A model generated the notes under the pieces. It had not been told where the DNA came from, searched no databases, and saw nothing but the letters and a program-made list of their open reading frames with translations. Position numbers and translations under genes: made by a program. This document shows, piece after piece, positions 16,211 to 24,270 of a stretch of DNA of 64,000 bases. Position 1 is the stretch's first letter; each line of letters opens with the position of its first letter. Source of the DNA: Bradyrhizobium jicamae (GTDB taxonomy: Bacteria; Pseudomonadota; Alphaproteobacteria; Rhizobiales; Xanthobacteraceae); contig NZ_JAFCJX010000018.1 in assembly GCF_018130695.1 (NCBI RefSeq), forward strand, positions 1-64,000. The letters are read 5' to 3'.

Positions 16211-17184
16211 GCGCGGCACCTCTCGCGATTCTCGGCGCCGGCCGGATGGGCCGCGGCATTGCGCTCGCCTTTGCGCAGGGCGGCGTTGAAAGCGTGCTGC
16301 TCGACATCAAGCCGCGCTCGGACGCCGAGTTCGAGGAGCTGTGTGCTGAAATCGATCAAGAGATCGCGCAGACCACGCAGGCACTGGCCGGGATCGGCAT
16401 CGAATTGCCGAAGGACGCGCGCATCACCGTGATGCGGCGCCACGAAGCCAAGGCCGCCTTGGCGTCCGCCAAGATCCTGTTCGAGGCCGTGCCCGAAACG
16501 CTGGAAGCAAAGCGCGAGGCGTTTGCCGCGATCGCCGATGTTTTGCCGCGCGAAACGATCGTGGCGTCGACATCGTCGACCTTTCTCTCCACCGACATCG
16601 CCGCGCTGGTGCCGGAACCACAGCGCTGCCTCAATGCGCATTGGCTCAATCCGGCCTTCCTGATCCCGCTGGTCGAACTGTCGACCCATGCCGGGACCGA
16701 TCCTGACGTCGTGACGCGCCTCACCGCTTTCCTGACGCAACACGGCAAGGTGCCTGTCATGTGCGGTCCGGCCGCCGGCTACATCGTGCCGCGGCTGCAA
16801 AGCACAGTTATGAACGAGGCGGCGCGGATGGTGCAGGAGGGCGTCGCGACGCCATCCGATATCGACAAGGCGATCCGCGTCGGCTTCGGGGTGCGCTACG
16901 CCTGCCTCGGCGTGCTCGAGTTCGTCGATTTTGGCGGCTGCGACATCCTGCATTACGCCAGCGAATATCTTTCCGGCGCGCTGGATCCGCGCTTCACCGC
17001 GCCCGAGATCATCGCCCGGCACATGAAGGAAGGAAAGCTCGGCCTGAAGACCGGCAGCGGCTTCTATGATTGGACTGGCCTCGACGTCGCCGGCTACCGC
17101 CGCGCGCTGCTGGAGAACCTGAAGGCGCATATCGACCTGGCGCTGGCGGCAGAAGCTGGGCCGCGGCCGAAGAGTGCGTATTGA
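16207..17184 (+). CDS. 3-hydroxyacyl-CoA dehydrogenase family protein
   Basis: A 325-residue dehydrogenase with an N-terminal NAD domain (ILGAGRMGRGIALAFAQGG) and a C-terminal 3HCDH domain ending GKLGLKTGSGFYDW. The catalytic-type His lies in LNAHWLNPAFLIPLVEL; in classical enzymes this reads GxHFxNP, so the substrate pocket differs. Single-domain members act on 3-hydroxybutyryl-CoA, L-gulonate or carnitine. It is coupled by ATGA to the opine-dehydrogenase-like gene and overlaps the MarR gene, so the three form one operon. The true substrate is unknown and may not be a CoA ester. Confidence 0.8.
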   Translation: MSAAPLAILGAGRMGRGIALAFAQGGVESVLLDIKPRSDAEFEELCAEIDQEIAQTTQALAGIGIELPKDARITVMRRHEAKAALASAKILFEAVPETLEAKREAFAAIADVLPRETIVASTSSTFLSTDIAALVPEPQRCLNAHWLNPAFLIPLVELSTHAGTDPDVVTRLTAFLTQHGKVPVMCGPAAGYIVPRLQSTVMNEAARMVQEGVATPSDIDKAIRVGFGVRYACLGVLEFVDFGGCDILHYASEYLSGALDPRFTAPEIIARHMKEGKLGLKTGSGFYDWTGLDVAGYRRALLENLKAHIDLALAAEAGPRPKSAY

Positions 17185-17678
17185 TGACCGAGATCGACGA
17201 GGCCGGCCATCCCGGCCAGACGGATTTCTTGCCCTTCCTGCTCAATCGCGTCGCGATGAAGCTCAATGCCGACTTCGAGCTGGAGCTGGAGTCGTTTGGA
17301 TTGACGTTCACGCAATGGCGGGTGCTGGCCTTTCTGCACGAGAAGGACGATCTCAGCATTCTGGAGCTGTCGGAGGCGACGTCCACGGAAGCCTCGACCC
17401 TGTCGCGGGCGCTGGCGAAGATGGAACAGCGCGGCTGGATCTCGCGCGTGCCCGATACCGAAGACCGGCGGTCGATGACTATTCACCTGCAGCGCGCCGG
17501 CCGCGACACCTTCAAGAAGGCGCTGGCGATTGGCATGCCCATCTTGAACGTCGCATTGACCGGCATGTCCCGCGACGACATGAAGCGGCTGCGGCGTTTG
17601 CTGCTGCGGATCGAGAGCAATTTCGACGCGGCGCGGAAATCGTCAGATGGCGGCGCGCAGAAGTTCCGCGGGGTTTAG
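17184..17678 (+). CDS. MarR family transcriptional regulator
   Basis: A 164-residue protein with a MarR winged helix: LTFTQWRVLAFLHEKDDLSI, then LSEATSTEASTLSRALAKME and the wing RVPDTEDRRSMTIHL (residues about 38-110), flanked by dimerisation helices. The start ATG at 17184 overlaps the TGA of the preceding dehydrogenase. As last gene of the operon it probably controls the operon and possibly the divergent importer. No clear palindrome was found to name as its site. Confidence 0.85.
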   Translation: MTEIDEAGHPGQTDFLPFLLNRVAMKLNADFELELESFGLTFTQWRVLAFLHEKDDLSILELSEATSTEASTLSRALAKMEQRGWISRVPDTEDRRSMTIHLQRAGRDTFKKALAIGMPILNVALTGMSRDDMKRLRRLLLRIESNFDAARKSSDGGAQKFRGV

Positions 17679-17687
17679 TCTCAACCC

Positions 17688-17813
17688 TCATCCTGAGGAG
17701 CCGCGAAGCGGCGTCTCGAAGGACGAGGCCACGGACGGGGCCTCATGGTACGCCCGGCGATGCGAAGCATTGTCCGGAGACGCGCTACGCGCTCCTCACC
17801 ATGAGGGTCAAGA
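17688..17813. repeat. Dispersed repeat (CTCATCCTGAGGAG family)
   Basis: Begins CCTCATCCTGAGGAGCCGCG with nested inverted arms (GCCGCGAAGCGGCGTC) and ends GCGCTCCTCACCATGAGGG. I recognise this arrangement as a frequent intergenic repeat in Bradyrhizobium. It fills the whole gap between the convergent MarR and SDR genes and can fold into hairpins that may end both transcripts. Confidence 0.65.
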
Positions 17814-18494
17814 TCAGAGCGAGCTGCCGCCGCAGATCACGAGCTGCTGGCCGGTGATGGCGCCCGCATCTGCTGACAGCAGGAACGCCACGGCCGCTGC
17901 GACCTCCTCGGGGCGGATGAAGCGCCCGATCGGCGGCAGCTTCGGCGTGACGCTGCCGCGCGCGGGATCGTTCAGCATCGGCGTTTCCGTTGCGGCGGGC
18001 GCCACGACATTGACGGTGATGCCGCGCGGCGCGAGTTCGGCGGCCCAGGAGCGCGCCATCGCCACCAGTGCCGCTTTCGTCGCGGCATATTGCCCGCGGC
18101 CGGCGGCGCCCGAGGCGGTGCGGCTGCCGATGAAGACGATGCGGCCGCCCTGCCGCAGCCGCGGCGCGATCAGATTGGCGAGGCGTTCGGCGACGTCGAC
18201 ATGCAGCCGCCACATCTCCGCGCCGTCGTCATGGGCGAGCTCGCCGAGCTTGCCGACTTTGAGCAGGCCGGCCGCGTGCACCAGCGCCGTCGGCGCCACG
18301 TCCGCGACGGTGCGTTCGATGCCTGCGGCGTCGCTCAAGTCGAGCGGCAGATGACGGAATGCCGGATGGTCGAGCGCCGGCGGACGGCGGCTGATGCCGG
18401 TGACCTGCCAGCCGTCGCTCAGCAGCCGCGCCGCAACGGCGGCGCCGATGCCGGAGCTGGTGCCGGTGACGAGGGCGTGCGGCTGCACGGCCAT
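17814..18494 (-). CDS. Short-chain dehydrogenase/reductase
   Basis: A 226-residue classical SDR. The cofactor loop is TGTSSGIG (residues about 10-17), with RR at the end of strand two suggesting NADP(H). Catalytic residues are Ser in FIGSRTAS and Tyr-x-x-x-Lys in QYAATKAALV. A VAPAATETPM segment and the C-terminal GQQLVICGG match sugar- and ketoacyl-type reductases. It lies four bases after the sialidase-fold gene and is the last gene of the symporter operon, so it probably acts on a sugar or sugar acid entering by that symporter. Confidence 0.85.
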   Translation of the reverse strand: MAVQPHALVTGTSSGIGAAVAARLLSDGWQVTGISRRPPALDHPAFRHLPLDLSDAAGIERTVADVAPTALVHAAGLLKVGKLGELAHDDGAEMWRLHVDVAERLANLIAPRLRQGGRIVFIGSRTASGAAGRGQYAATKAALVAMARSWAAELAPRGITVNVVAPAATETPMLNDPARGSVTPKLPPIGRFIRPEEVAAAVAFLLSADAGAITGQQLVICGGSSL

Positions 18495-18498
18495 GGTC

Positions 18499-19692
18499 TT
18501 AGGCCTTGCCGTCGCGGGCGACCCATGGCTCGGTCACGCGGACATGCTTGATCGCGCGGCGGTGATAGGTGAAGGCCATATGTAGCGCGCCGTCGGATGT
18601 CTGCTTGACCGAGGGATAGGACAATTCGCGATTGGTCTGGTCGCGGGAGTTGTTGGTCAGGCAATAGCCGTCGCCGATCTCGACATCGCGTCGGGTCCAG
18701 CTTCGCCCGTCGTCGGTCGAGATCGCCAGCGTCATCGGTGCGCGCGGCGCGCCCCAGAACGCGGAGCGGCCATCCGTCTTGGCGGCCTCGCCGCCGAGCA
18801 CCGGCGGCAGGTTATCCTCGATCTCGTCATAGAGCGACAGCCGGCGATCGGTCGCGTTGGCCGCGCTGGAATTGTTGAAGACCAGCGCGAGATGGCCGTT
18901 GGCCAGCCGGGTGAACTGGATCGAGGAATTGTTGTTCGGCAGCGAAGTGGCGACCGGCGCCGACCAGCTGCGACCGTGATCGCTGGAGCGGCTCTGATAG
19001 ATGTGATCGGCCCAGCGGCTCCGATACATCGCGAGCAAGGAGCCGTCGCTGACGCGCGCGATGCACATATGCACGCAGCCGCGGCTGCCCGGCACATCGA
19101 CGTCGCGCCAGGTCGCACCCTGGTCAGAGGAGATCTTCACCGCGCTGGTGTCCTCGTCGCCGTTCCATTTCTTGCCCGGCAGGCTGTGGCAATAGAACAC
19201 CGGCAGCAGCCAGTCGCCATTGTCGAGCACCACGATCGGTTGGCGGATGAAGGTGCCGCGGCCGCGCGTCTCGGGGAACAGTGTCTCGATCGGGCCCCAG
19301 CTCTTGCCATGGTCATGCGAGAGGCGGCGGCGGATCAGGGCGGTGTCCTGATTGCCGGCAAGCTGCGCGGTCCACATCAGCCACAGCGTGCCGTCGGGTG
19401 CCGGGAATAGCACCGGGTTCTGCTCGGATCGCGACGAATCGTCGGAGAGCTTTTCGGCCTTCGACCATTGCTTCGCACCGCGGGCGAGACGGGAGAAATA
19501 GACCGAGATATCGGACATGCCCTCCTGCGTGCCGCCGAACCAGACGCAGGCGAGGTCGCCGTTGGCAAGCTCCATCAAATTGGCGGCGTGGTTCTGCACG
19601 CAGGGCGAGGGGATGAAGGCGTCGAAACGGTCGGGGTCATCAGCCACCTTGCGCGTCACGCCGTCGGCGGCGATGTCGATGACGTCGGTCAT
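18499..19692 (-). CDS. Sialidase-fold (BNR repeat) protein
   Basis: A 397-residue protein with at least four Asp-box motifs (SHDHGKSW, SSDQGATW, SSDHGRSW, STDDGRSW) marking a six-bladed sialidase propeller (PF13088 type). There is no signal peptide, so it acts in the cytosol, unlike secreted sialidases. The N-terminal SPCVQNHAANL and internal FIRQPIVVLDNGDWLLP resemble bacterial exo-sialidase-like proteins of unassigned substrate. It is coupled by ATGA to the symporter gene and is followed by an SDR. It may hydrolyse or isomerise an imported glycoside or lactone; sialic acid itself is not shown. Confidence 0.8.
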   Translation of the reverse strand: MTDVIDIAADGVTRKVADDPDRFDAFIPSPCVQNHAANLMELANGDLACVWFGGTQEGMSDISVYFSRLARGAKQWSKAEKLSDDSSRSEQNPVLFPAPDGTLWLMWTAQLAGNQDTALIRRRLSHDHGKSWGPIETLFPETRGRGTFIRQPIVVLDNGDWLLPVFYCHSLPGKKWNGDEDTSAVKISSDQGATWRDVDVPGSRGCVHMCIARVSDGSLLAMYRSRWADHIYQSRSSDHGRSWSAPVATSLPNNNSSIQFTRLANGHLALVFNNSSAANATDRRLSLYDEIEDNLPPVLGGEAAKTDGRSAFWGAPRAPMTLAISTDDGRSWTRRDVEIGDGYCLTNNSRDQTNRELSYPSVKQTSDGALHMAFTYHRRAIKHVRVTEPWVARDGKA

Positions 19693-21104
19693 GTCTGGGT
19701 CCTCTGGATGAAGGCATCGGGCTGTGCGGCCGGCGTGCGCGGCAGCGCCACGCGCTCGATCGCCATCACGATCAGCGGCGTCACCGCGGCGATGTACATG
19801 TTGTCGATGCCGAAGGGATTGCCGAGCAGGTACCAGACCGTGGTCGAGAGCGCGGCGCCGATCAGCCCCGCGGTCGCGCCGCGGTTGGTCGAGAACAGCG
19901 GCAGATAGAAGCCCATCATGGCGACGATCGTGATCGACAGCCGCAGCGCGCGGGTGAAGAAGGACAGCTTCAGGATCTCCGGGATGAAGAACACGAACAC
20001 CAGCGGCACGATGCCGATGATGATCGAGAACACCCGGGTCATCTTCAGCTCGCGCTCGGGTGAAGGCTGGAAGTAGGGCACGTAGAAATCGCGCACCACC
20101 AGCGAGGCGATTGCGAGCGCCACCGTGCAGACGCTGACGAAGATCGAGGCCACCAGCGAGGTCGTGACGAAAGCGGACGCCAGCGGTGGCATCTTCTCCA
20201 GGAATACCGGCAGCGCGTAGAGGCTGTTCATGTCGGGATAGAGATATTTGGCGGCAATGCCGATCAGCGCCAGCAGGAAGCCGAGCGGCAGGCAGAACGC
20301 CGCGGCATAGAACGTGGCCTTGCGGGCGTCGTTGGCGCTGGGAGTCGACGAGATCGCCTGCACGATGAACTGGGTCGAGAAAATCGCGCCGACCGTGCCG
20401 AAGGTCCAGGCGAAGATGGTGGCAAAGCCGATCTTGCCGTCCCAGCTGAAATAGAAGGCGGGCAGTTTGGCCTGCATCGGCGCGATGCCGCCGGTCAGGG
20501 ACATCGCGACCGCGAAGATGATGCAGATGCCGACGATCTTGAAGGCGCTATGCAGGATCGTGACCCATGCCACGCCCTTCATCCCGCCGAACACGTAATA
20601 GAAGGTCGAGACCACGGCGATGATGCACATCGCAACGGGCAGGCTGACATGCAGGGCGGTGGCGATCGCGGCCGCCCCGCTGACGTAATTGCCGACATTC
20701 ACCAGCAAGAGCGCGTAGATCATGATCACGGAGACCGTGAGCATGGTCGACTTGCCGAACTTCTGCGCGATCGCGGCCGAGATGGTGTATTCGCCTGAGT
20801 TGTAGAGCTTCTTCACCATCAGCAAGCCGAACAGCAGGAAGCCGATCGAGGCGCCGAGCACGGCCCAGCCGGCCGCCATGCCGGACTGGAACGCCTCCTG
20901 CGCGGTGCCGACCGTCGATTTGGCGCCGACGAATTCCGACATCATGAGCACGCCGACCACGACCGCAGGCATCGCACGCGCCGCAGTCATGAACTGGTCG
21001 CTGGTCTTGCTGCGCAGCCGGAAGGTGAGCCATGAGGTGAACGCGATATAGGCGACGATCATCGCGACGATGAGCGTGCTCTCTCCATTCCAAATGGCTT
21101 GCAT
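19689..21104 (-). CDS. Sodium:solute symporter (SSS family)
   Basis: A 471-residue inner-membrane symporter with about 13 membrane segments. Family stretches include MTAARAMPAVVVGVLMMSEF, YTISAAIAQKFGK and YYVFGGMKGVAWVTILHSAF, the last holding the conserved G-G-x-x-x-V-x-W region near the sodium site. It should import a sugar acid or similar solute with sodium. The start follows AGAGGAAACG. A 17-bp palindrome shared with the IclR promoter lies 76 bases upstream, so IclR control is likely. It heads the leftward unit symporter, sialidase-fold protein, SDR. Confidence 0.88.
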   Translation of the reverse strand: MQAIWNGESTLIVAMIVAYIAFTSWLTFRLRSKTSDQFMTAARAMPAVVVGVLMMSEFVGAKSTVGTAQEAFQSGMAAGWAVLGASIGFLLFGLLMVKKLYNSGEYTISAAIAQKFGKSTMLTVSVIMIYALLLVNVGNYVSGAAAIATALHVSLPVAMCIIAVVSTFYYVFGGMKGVAWVTILHSAFKIVGICIIFAVAMSLTGGIAPMQAKLPAFYFSWDGKIGFATIFAWTFGTVGAIFSTQFIVQAISSTPSANDARKATFYAAAFCLPLGFLLALIGIAAKYLYPDMNSLYALPVFLEKMPPLASAFVTTSLVASIFVSVCTVALAIASLVVRDFYVPYFQPSPERELKMTRVFSIIIGIVPLVFVFFIPEILKLSFFTRALRLSITIVAMMGFYLPLFSTNRGATAGLIGAALSTTVWYLLGNPFGIDNMYIAAVTPLIVMAIERVALPRTPAAQPDAFIQRTQT

Positions 21105-21179
21105 CTGTTTCGTTTCCTCTGGTGTCGCGGAATTCGGGTCTTGGGCCCGTTCAGGTCCGGTTCAATGCCGGATCGCGAA

Positions 21180-21196
21180 TGTTCGGAATGCGAACT
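21180..21196. promoter_or_regulatory. Candidate IclR operator upstream of symporter
   Basis: TGTTCGGAATGCGAACT: near-perfect inverted repeat (GTTCG-N5-CGAAC). It is the reverse complement of the site at 23244-23260 at 16 of 17 positions. It lies 76 bases before the symporter start. The pairing with the IclR intergenic region strongly suggests a shared regulator. Confidence 0.65.
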
Positions 21197-21256
21197 TTTG
21201 TTGTTGATGATTATTAAACTCTCAAGGAGGCTCCCCGTCAAGCGCAGGTCGCGCGT

Positions 21257-21480
21257 TCACCTCTCGCCGCACTTCAGCGGGGAGAGGTCGACGCCGGAGC
21301 GCAGCGCACGCGGCGGGTGAGGGGCAAGGCACGCTGCCTGCCCCACATCGGCTATGTGCCGACTGATCAATCGAGGAGTCGGAGAGGCTAATTGTTTGGC
21401 GCGGTCCTGCACGGCCCCTCACCCGGATCGCCCTTGGGCGATCCGACCTCTCCCCGCCAAAGAGCGGGGAGAGGTGAAGA
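21257..21480. repeat. Dispersed palindromic repeat, long copy
   Basis: Second copy of the GCGGGGAGAGG family: outer arms TTCACCTCTCGCCG and CGGGGAGAGGTGAAG. The inner pairs include GGGTGAGGGGC facing GCCCCTCACCC, and the GGATCGCCCTTGGGCGATCC palindrome. A unique centre of about 90 bases separates the arms. It lies between the TIM-barrel gene stop and the symporter promoter, upstream of the operator. Confidence 0.7.
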
Positions 21481-21501
21481 AACGCAAAGTGCGGCTAGGG
21501 G

Positions 21502-22305
21502 CTACTCGGCGATCTTACGCGCAGCCGCCAGCGCCCGACGCGCCCATTCTTCCTGGCCGAGCTTTGCGAGTTGTTCGTCGTTCGGGATTTCCAGGCTGAT
21601 CGGCAGATCATGCGGCAGGGCACCGAGCATGCCCTTGAGATCGATGCCGCCGTCACCCGGCAACAGCCGCGCGGAGCGTGCGGTGAAGATGATCTCTTCC
21701 GTGGTCGTGGGAATGCCCGCGGGCGCGTCGCACAGCTGGGCGTAGCTGAGCAGTCCGCGCGGCAGGTTGGCGATGTCCTCGAGCGTCGTGGTCGAGCGCG
21801 CCGCATGCAGCGCATCCACCAGCACGCGGCCATTTGGCTGCGCAGCGTTGGTGACGATGCGGAGCGCGCTTTGCGCGTCCTTCACCGCGGTCCACGGCAT
21901 GAATTCGAGATCGGCGGTCAGACCAAACGGCGCCGCAGCGCGGCAGAAGGCTGCGTAGGACGCGGTGAGCCGTCCCTCGTCCGGATCGTCGCCGGCGACC
22001 AGGATCGCGCGTGCCTTCAAGTGCGCGGCGACGTCGAGGAACGCTGCGACATCGTCGGGTTTGAATTCGGCACCAAGCCTGATGATCTCGACATCGAATA
22101 CGCTGACGCCGGTGTCGGTGATGCGGCGGACGCTGTCGCGCAGCATGGCGGCATCGGTCGTGAGCGGCGAGAAATCGCCGCCGGGCATCGCGGGCGCGAT
22201 CCGCGCGCCGATCGCCTGATAGCCGAGCTTACCGGCCAGCGTCAGCGCCTCCGGCGGCGCCAGCGGAGCCGAGGTGAGATAGGCGAGGGAATAGATCCGC
22301 GTCAT
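21502..22305 (-). CDS. Sugar phosphate isomerase/epimerase-like TIM barrel
   Basis: A 267-residue cytosolic protein of the xylose-isomerase-like/AP-endonuclease-2 superfamily. Barrel-strand motifs include SLAYLTSAP near the start, VSVFDVEIIRL, ARAILVAGDD, LTADLEFMPW and LPISLEIPNDEQ, with acidic metal-site residues (E in VEIIRL and LEFMP, E in LEIPN). Such enzymes isomerise or dehydrate ketose and sugar-acid intermediates. It follows the IclR gene by 24 bases, with GGAGAGGCG before its start, so the two are co-transcribed. The exact reaction is unknown. Confidence 0.8.
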   Translation of the reverse strand: MTRIYSLAYLTSAPLAPPEALTLAGKLGYQAIGARIAPAMPGGDFSPLTTDAAMLRDSVRRITDTGVSVFDVEIIRLGAEFKPDDVAAFLDVAAHLKARAILVAGDDPDEGRLTASYAAFCRAAAPFGLTADLEFMPWTAVKDAQSALRIVTNAAQPNGRVLVDALHAARSTTTLEDIANLPRGLLSYAQLCDAPAGIPTTTEEIIFTARSARLLPGDGGIDLKGMLGALPHDLPISLEIPNDEQLAKLGQEEWARRALAAARKIAE

Positions 22306-22329
22306 GCTGTTCGCCTCTCCATGAAAGCG

Positions 22330-23163
22330 TTAGCTCGACAGGCCCGACTTGATCGCGAGATCCTGCATCTTGCCGGCGGCATCGAGCAACCGCGGCAGCG
22401 CCTGGTCGCGAAACGCCGCCATGTCCATGCGTGTCGCATCGACGGTGATGCTCAGCCCCGCGATCACCTGTCCCTGCGCGTCGAAGATCGGCGCGGCCAG
22501 TGTACGCAGGCCGTAGGCGTTCTCGCCGTCGGACACCGCGTGGCCCTTCCGCTTCACCAGATCGAGGCGATCGAGCAGCGCGTCGAGATCGGTCAGCGTC
22601 CGCTCCGACAGTTTGATGCGCGGCCGCGTTTCCAGCCGGTGAACCTGCTCCTCGCGCGGCAGCTGCGCCAGCATGACGTGGCCGAGGGCGGCGCTATAGG
22701 CGGGAATCCGCGTGCCGGGCCTTCGATCCATCTTGTGGCGGTCGAGGCCGGTGCCGACGCGGGCGAGATAGATGACGTCGCCGCCGTCGAGCGCGCCGAG
22801 CGAGGCGGCATCGCTCACCGCAGGCACGAGGTCGCGCAGCAGCGGCTCGGCGAGCGACCGCAGCGTTCCGCCCGACAGCACGGTGTAGCCGAGATCGAGA
22901 CAGGCGACGCCGAGCCGGAACCGGCGGCTCTGCGGCACGGCCTGAAGATAGCCGAGCTCGATCAAAGTCTGGATCAGCCGGAACGTGGTGCCGCGATCGA
23001 GCTCGGCGCGTGCGGCAATTTCACTCAGCGTCAGCTCGAACGCCTCGCTGGTGAAACTCTGCAGCACGGCGAAGGCCTTGCCGACTGAAGCGACGTAATT
23101 CTTGGGGTTTTTCGGCGGTTTCTCTTCAGCGCGTTTTGCAGCCTTGGGTGCAGCTTTGGCCAT
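22330..23163 (-). CDS. IclR family regulator of sugar-acid locus
   Basis: A 277-residue regulator. After a Lys/Ala-rich start (MAKAAPKAAKRAEEKPPK) comes the IclR winged helix (VASVGKAFAVLQSF, LTLSEIAARAELDRGTTFRLIQTL, residues about 23-85). The ligand domain follows (SLGALDGGDVIYLARV, RIPAYSAALGHVMLAQLP, ENAYGLRTLAAPIFDAQGQ). The start at 23163 was preferred over upstream frames because those would place the 23244-23260 palindrome inside the gene. It lies divergent from the DapA-like gene. Matching palindromes here and before the symporter suggest it controls both arms. Confidence 0.87.
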   Translation of the reverse strand: MAKAAPKAAKRAEEKPPKNPKNYVASVGKAFAVLQSFTSEAFELTLSEIAARAELDRGTTFRLIQTLIELGYLQAVPQSRRFRLGVACLDLGYTVLSGGTLRSLAEPLLRDLVPAVSDAASLGALDGGDVIYLARVGTGLDRHKMDRRPGTRIPAYSAALGHVMLAQLPREEQVHRLETRPRIKLSERTLTDLDALLDRLDLVKRKGHAVSDGENAYGLRTLAAPIFDAQGQVIAGLSITVDATRMDMAAFRDQALPRLLDAAGKMQDLAIKSGLSS

Positions 23164-23243
23164 GATCGAATGCCTGCCATGACGGTCGTCGCCCTTGACG
23201 CAAGGGCAGGGTGGATTTACGACAGCGCGCAATTCATAACAAA

Positions 23244-23260
23244 TGTTCGCATTCCGAACA
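23244..23260. promoter_or_regulatory. Candidate IclR operator in divergent region
   Basis: TGTTCGCATTCCGAACA: an inverted repeat with TGTTCG/CGAACA arms and 5-base centre. It lies 81 bases before the iclR-type gene and 67 bases before the DapA-like gene, well placed to control both. A second copy in reverse orientation precedes the symporter. Confidence 0.7.
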
Positions 23261-23326
23261 ATGGCCTTGTAGCCGGCTAGAGCGGCTTTTCGGCCAAGAT
23301 GCCGATTTCGGCGACCGGAGGAAAGC

Positions 23327-24247
23327 TTGTCCACATCATCCCTGCACCCAACTGGCGTGTTTTCCGCAGCATTGACGCCGCTCGATGCCGATCTGGCCCC
23401 TGATCATGCGCGCTTCGTCGCGCATTGCCGCTATCTCCTGACGGAGGGCTGCGACGGCATCGCGATGCTCGGCACCACCGGCGAGGCGAATTCTTTCTCG
23501 GTCGCCGAGCGCACCGCGCTGCTGGAGGCCGTGATCGCCGGCGGCATCAAGCCGAACCAGCTGCTGCCGGGCACCGGTGTTGCTGCGTTCACCGACACCG
23601 TCGCGCTGACGCGCCACGCGCTGTCGGTCGGCGTCGAGACCGTGGTGATGCTGCCGCCGTTCTACTACAAGGGCGTCAGCGATGACGGTGTCTATGCTGC
23701 CTACAGCGAGATCATCCAGCGCATCGGCGATGCGCGCCTCAAGATCGTGCTCTATCACATCCCGCAAATGTCGATGCAGCCGATCTCGCATGCGCTGATC
23801 GAGCGGCTGCGCGCGGCCTATCCGTCAACCATCGTCGGCATCAAGGATTCCTCCGGCGATTTCGCCAACATGACCGCGATGGTCGAGCGCTTCCCGGGCT
23901 TCTCGGTGCTGGCCGGCGCGGACCCCCTGCTGCTGCCGCTGCTGCGCAAGGGCGGTGCGGGCTGCATCACCGCGACCTCGAACCTGGTCGCGCGCGATCT
24001 CGCCTATGTCTTCAAGCATTTCCGCGACAGCGACGATGACGCAGACCTCGCGGCCGCGCAGGCGCGGATCGTCAAGGCCCGCGAGCTGGTCTCGCGTTTT
24101 GCGCAGATGCCGTCACTGAAGGCGCTGGTCGCCGAGCGCACCGGTCATGCCGGCTGGCAACGGCTGCGGCCGCCGCTGGAGACCTTGCCCGCGGCACAGC
24201 TGAAGGAACTGCTCGCGAGCGCCGGCGCGTTTGCCGCCGCGGCTTGA
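23327..24247 (+). CDS. DapA/NanA family aldolase or dehydratase
   Basis: A 306-residue cytosolic TIM-barrel enzyme forming a Schiff base with a 2-keto acid. Seen are GTTGE (residues about 48-52), the active-site Tyr in VLYHIPQ and the catalytic Lys in TIVGIKDSSGDF. This family includes dihydrodipicolinate synthase, N-acetylneuraminate lyase and keto-deoxy-sugar-acid enzymes. The context (kinase, dehydrogenases, symporter) favours a catabolic aldolase giving pyruvate. The start is TTG at 23327, fixed by a strong GGAGG six bases before it. First gene of the rightward arm of the IclR locus. Confidence 0.87.
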   Translation: MSTSSLHPTGVFSAALTPLDADLAPDHARFVAHCRYLLTEGCDGIAMLGTTGEANSFSVAERTALLEAVIAGGIKPNQLLPGTGVAAFTDTVALTRHALSVGVETVVMLPPFYYKGVSDDGVYAAYSEIIQRIGDARLKIVLYHIPQMSMQPISHALIERLRAAYPSTIVGIKDSSGDFANMTAMVERFPGFSVLAGADPLLLPLLRKGGAGCITATSNLVARDLAYVFKHFRDSDDDADLAAAQARIVKARELVSRFAQMPSLKALVAERTGHAGWQRLRPPLETLPAAQLKELLASAGAFAAAA

Positions 24248-24270
24248 GCCGGGGCGACCGAGACAATCCG

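Noticed and set aside
23335..23790. Upstream in-frame extension and antisense frames around the DapA-like gene start
   Set aside because: The TTG at 23327 with GGAGG fixes the start; the antisense frame has no family resemblance.
18499..24247. Reading the IclR locus as a sialic acid operon (sialidase fold plus NanA-like aldolase plus SSS symporter)
   Set aside because: NanE, NanK and NagA/NagB-type genes are absent and the kinase/PdxA2 pair points to acid sugars, so sialic acid is not supported.
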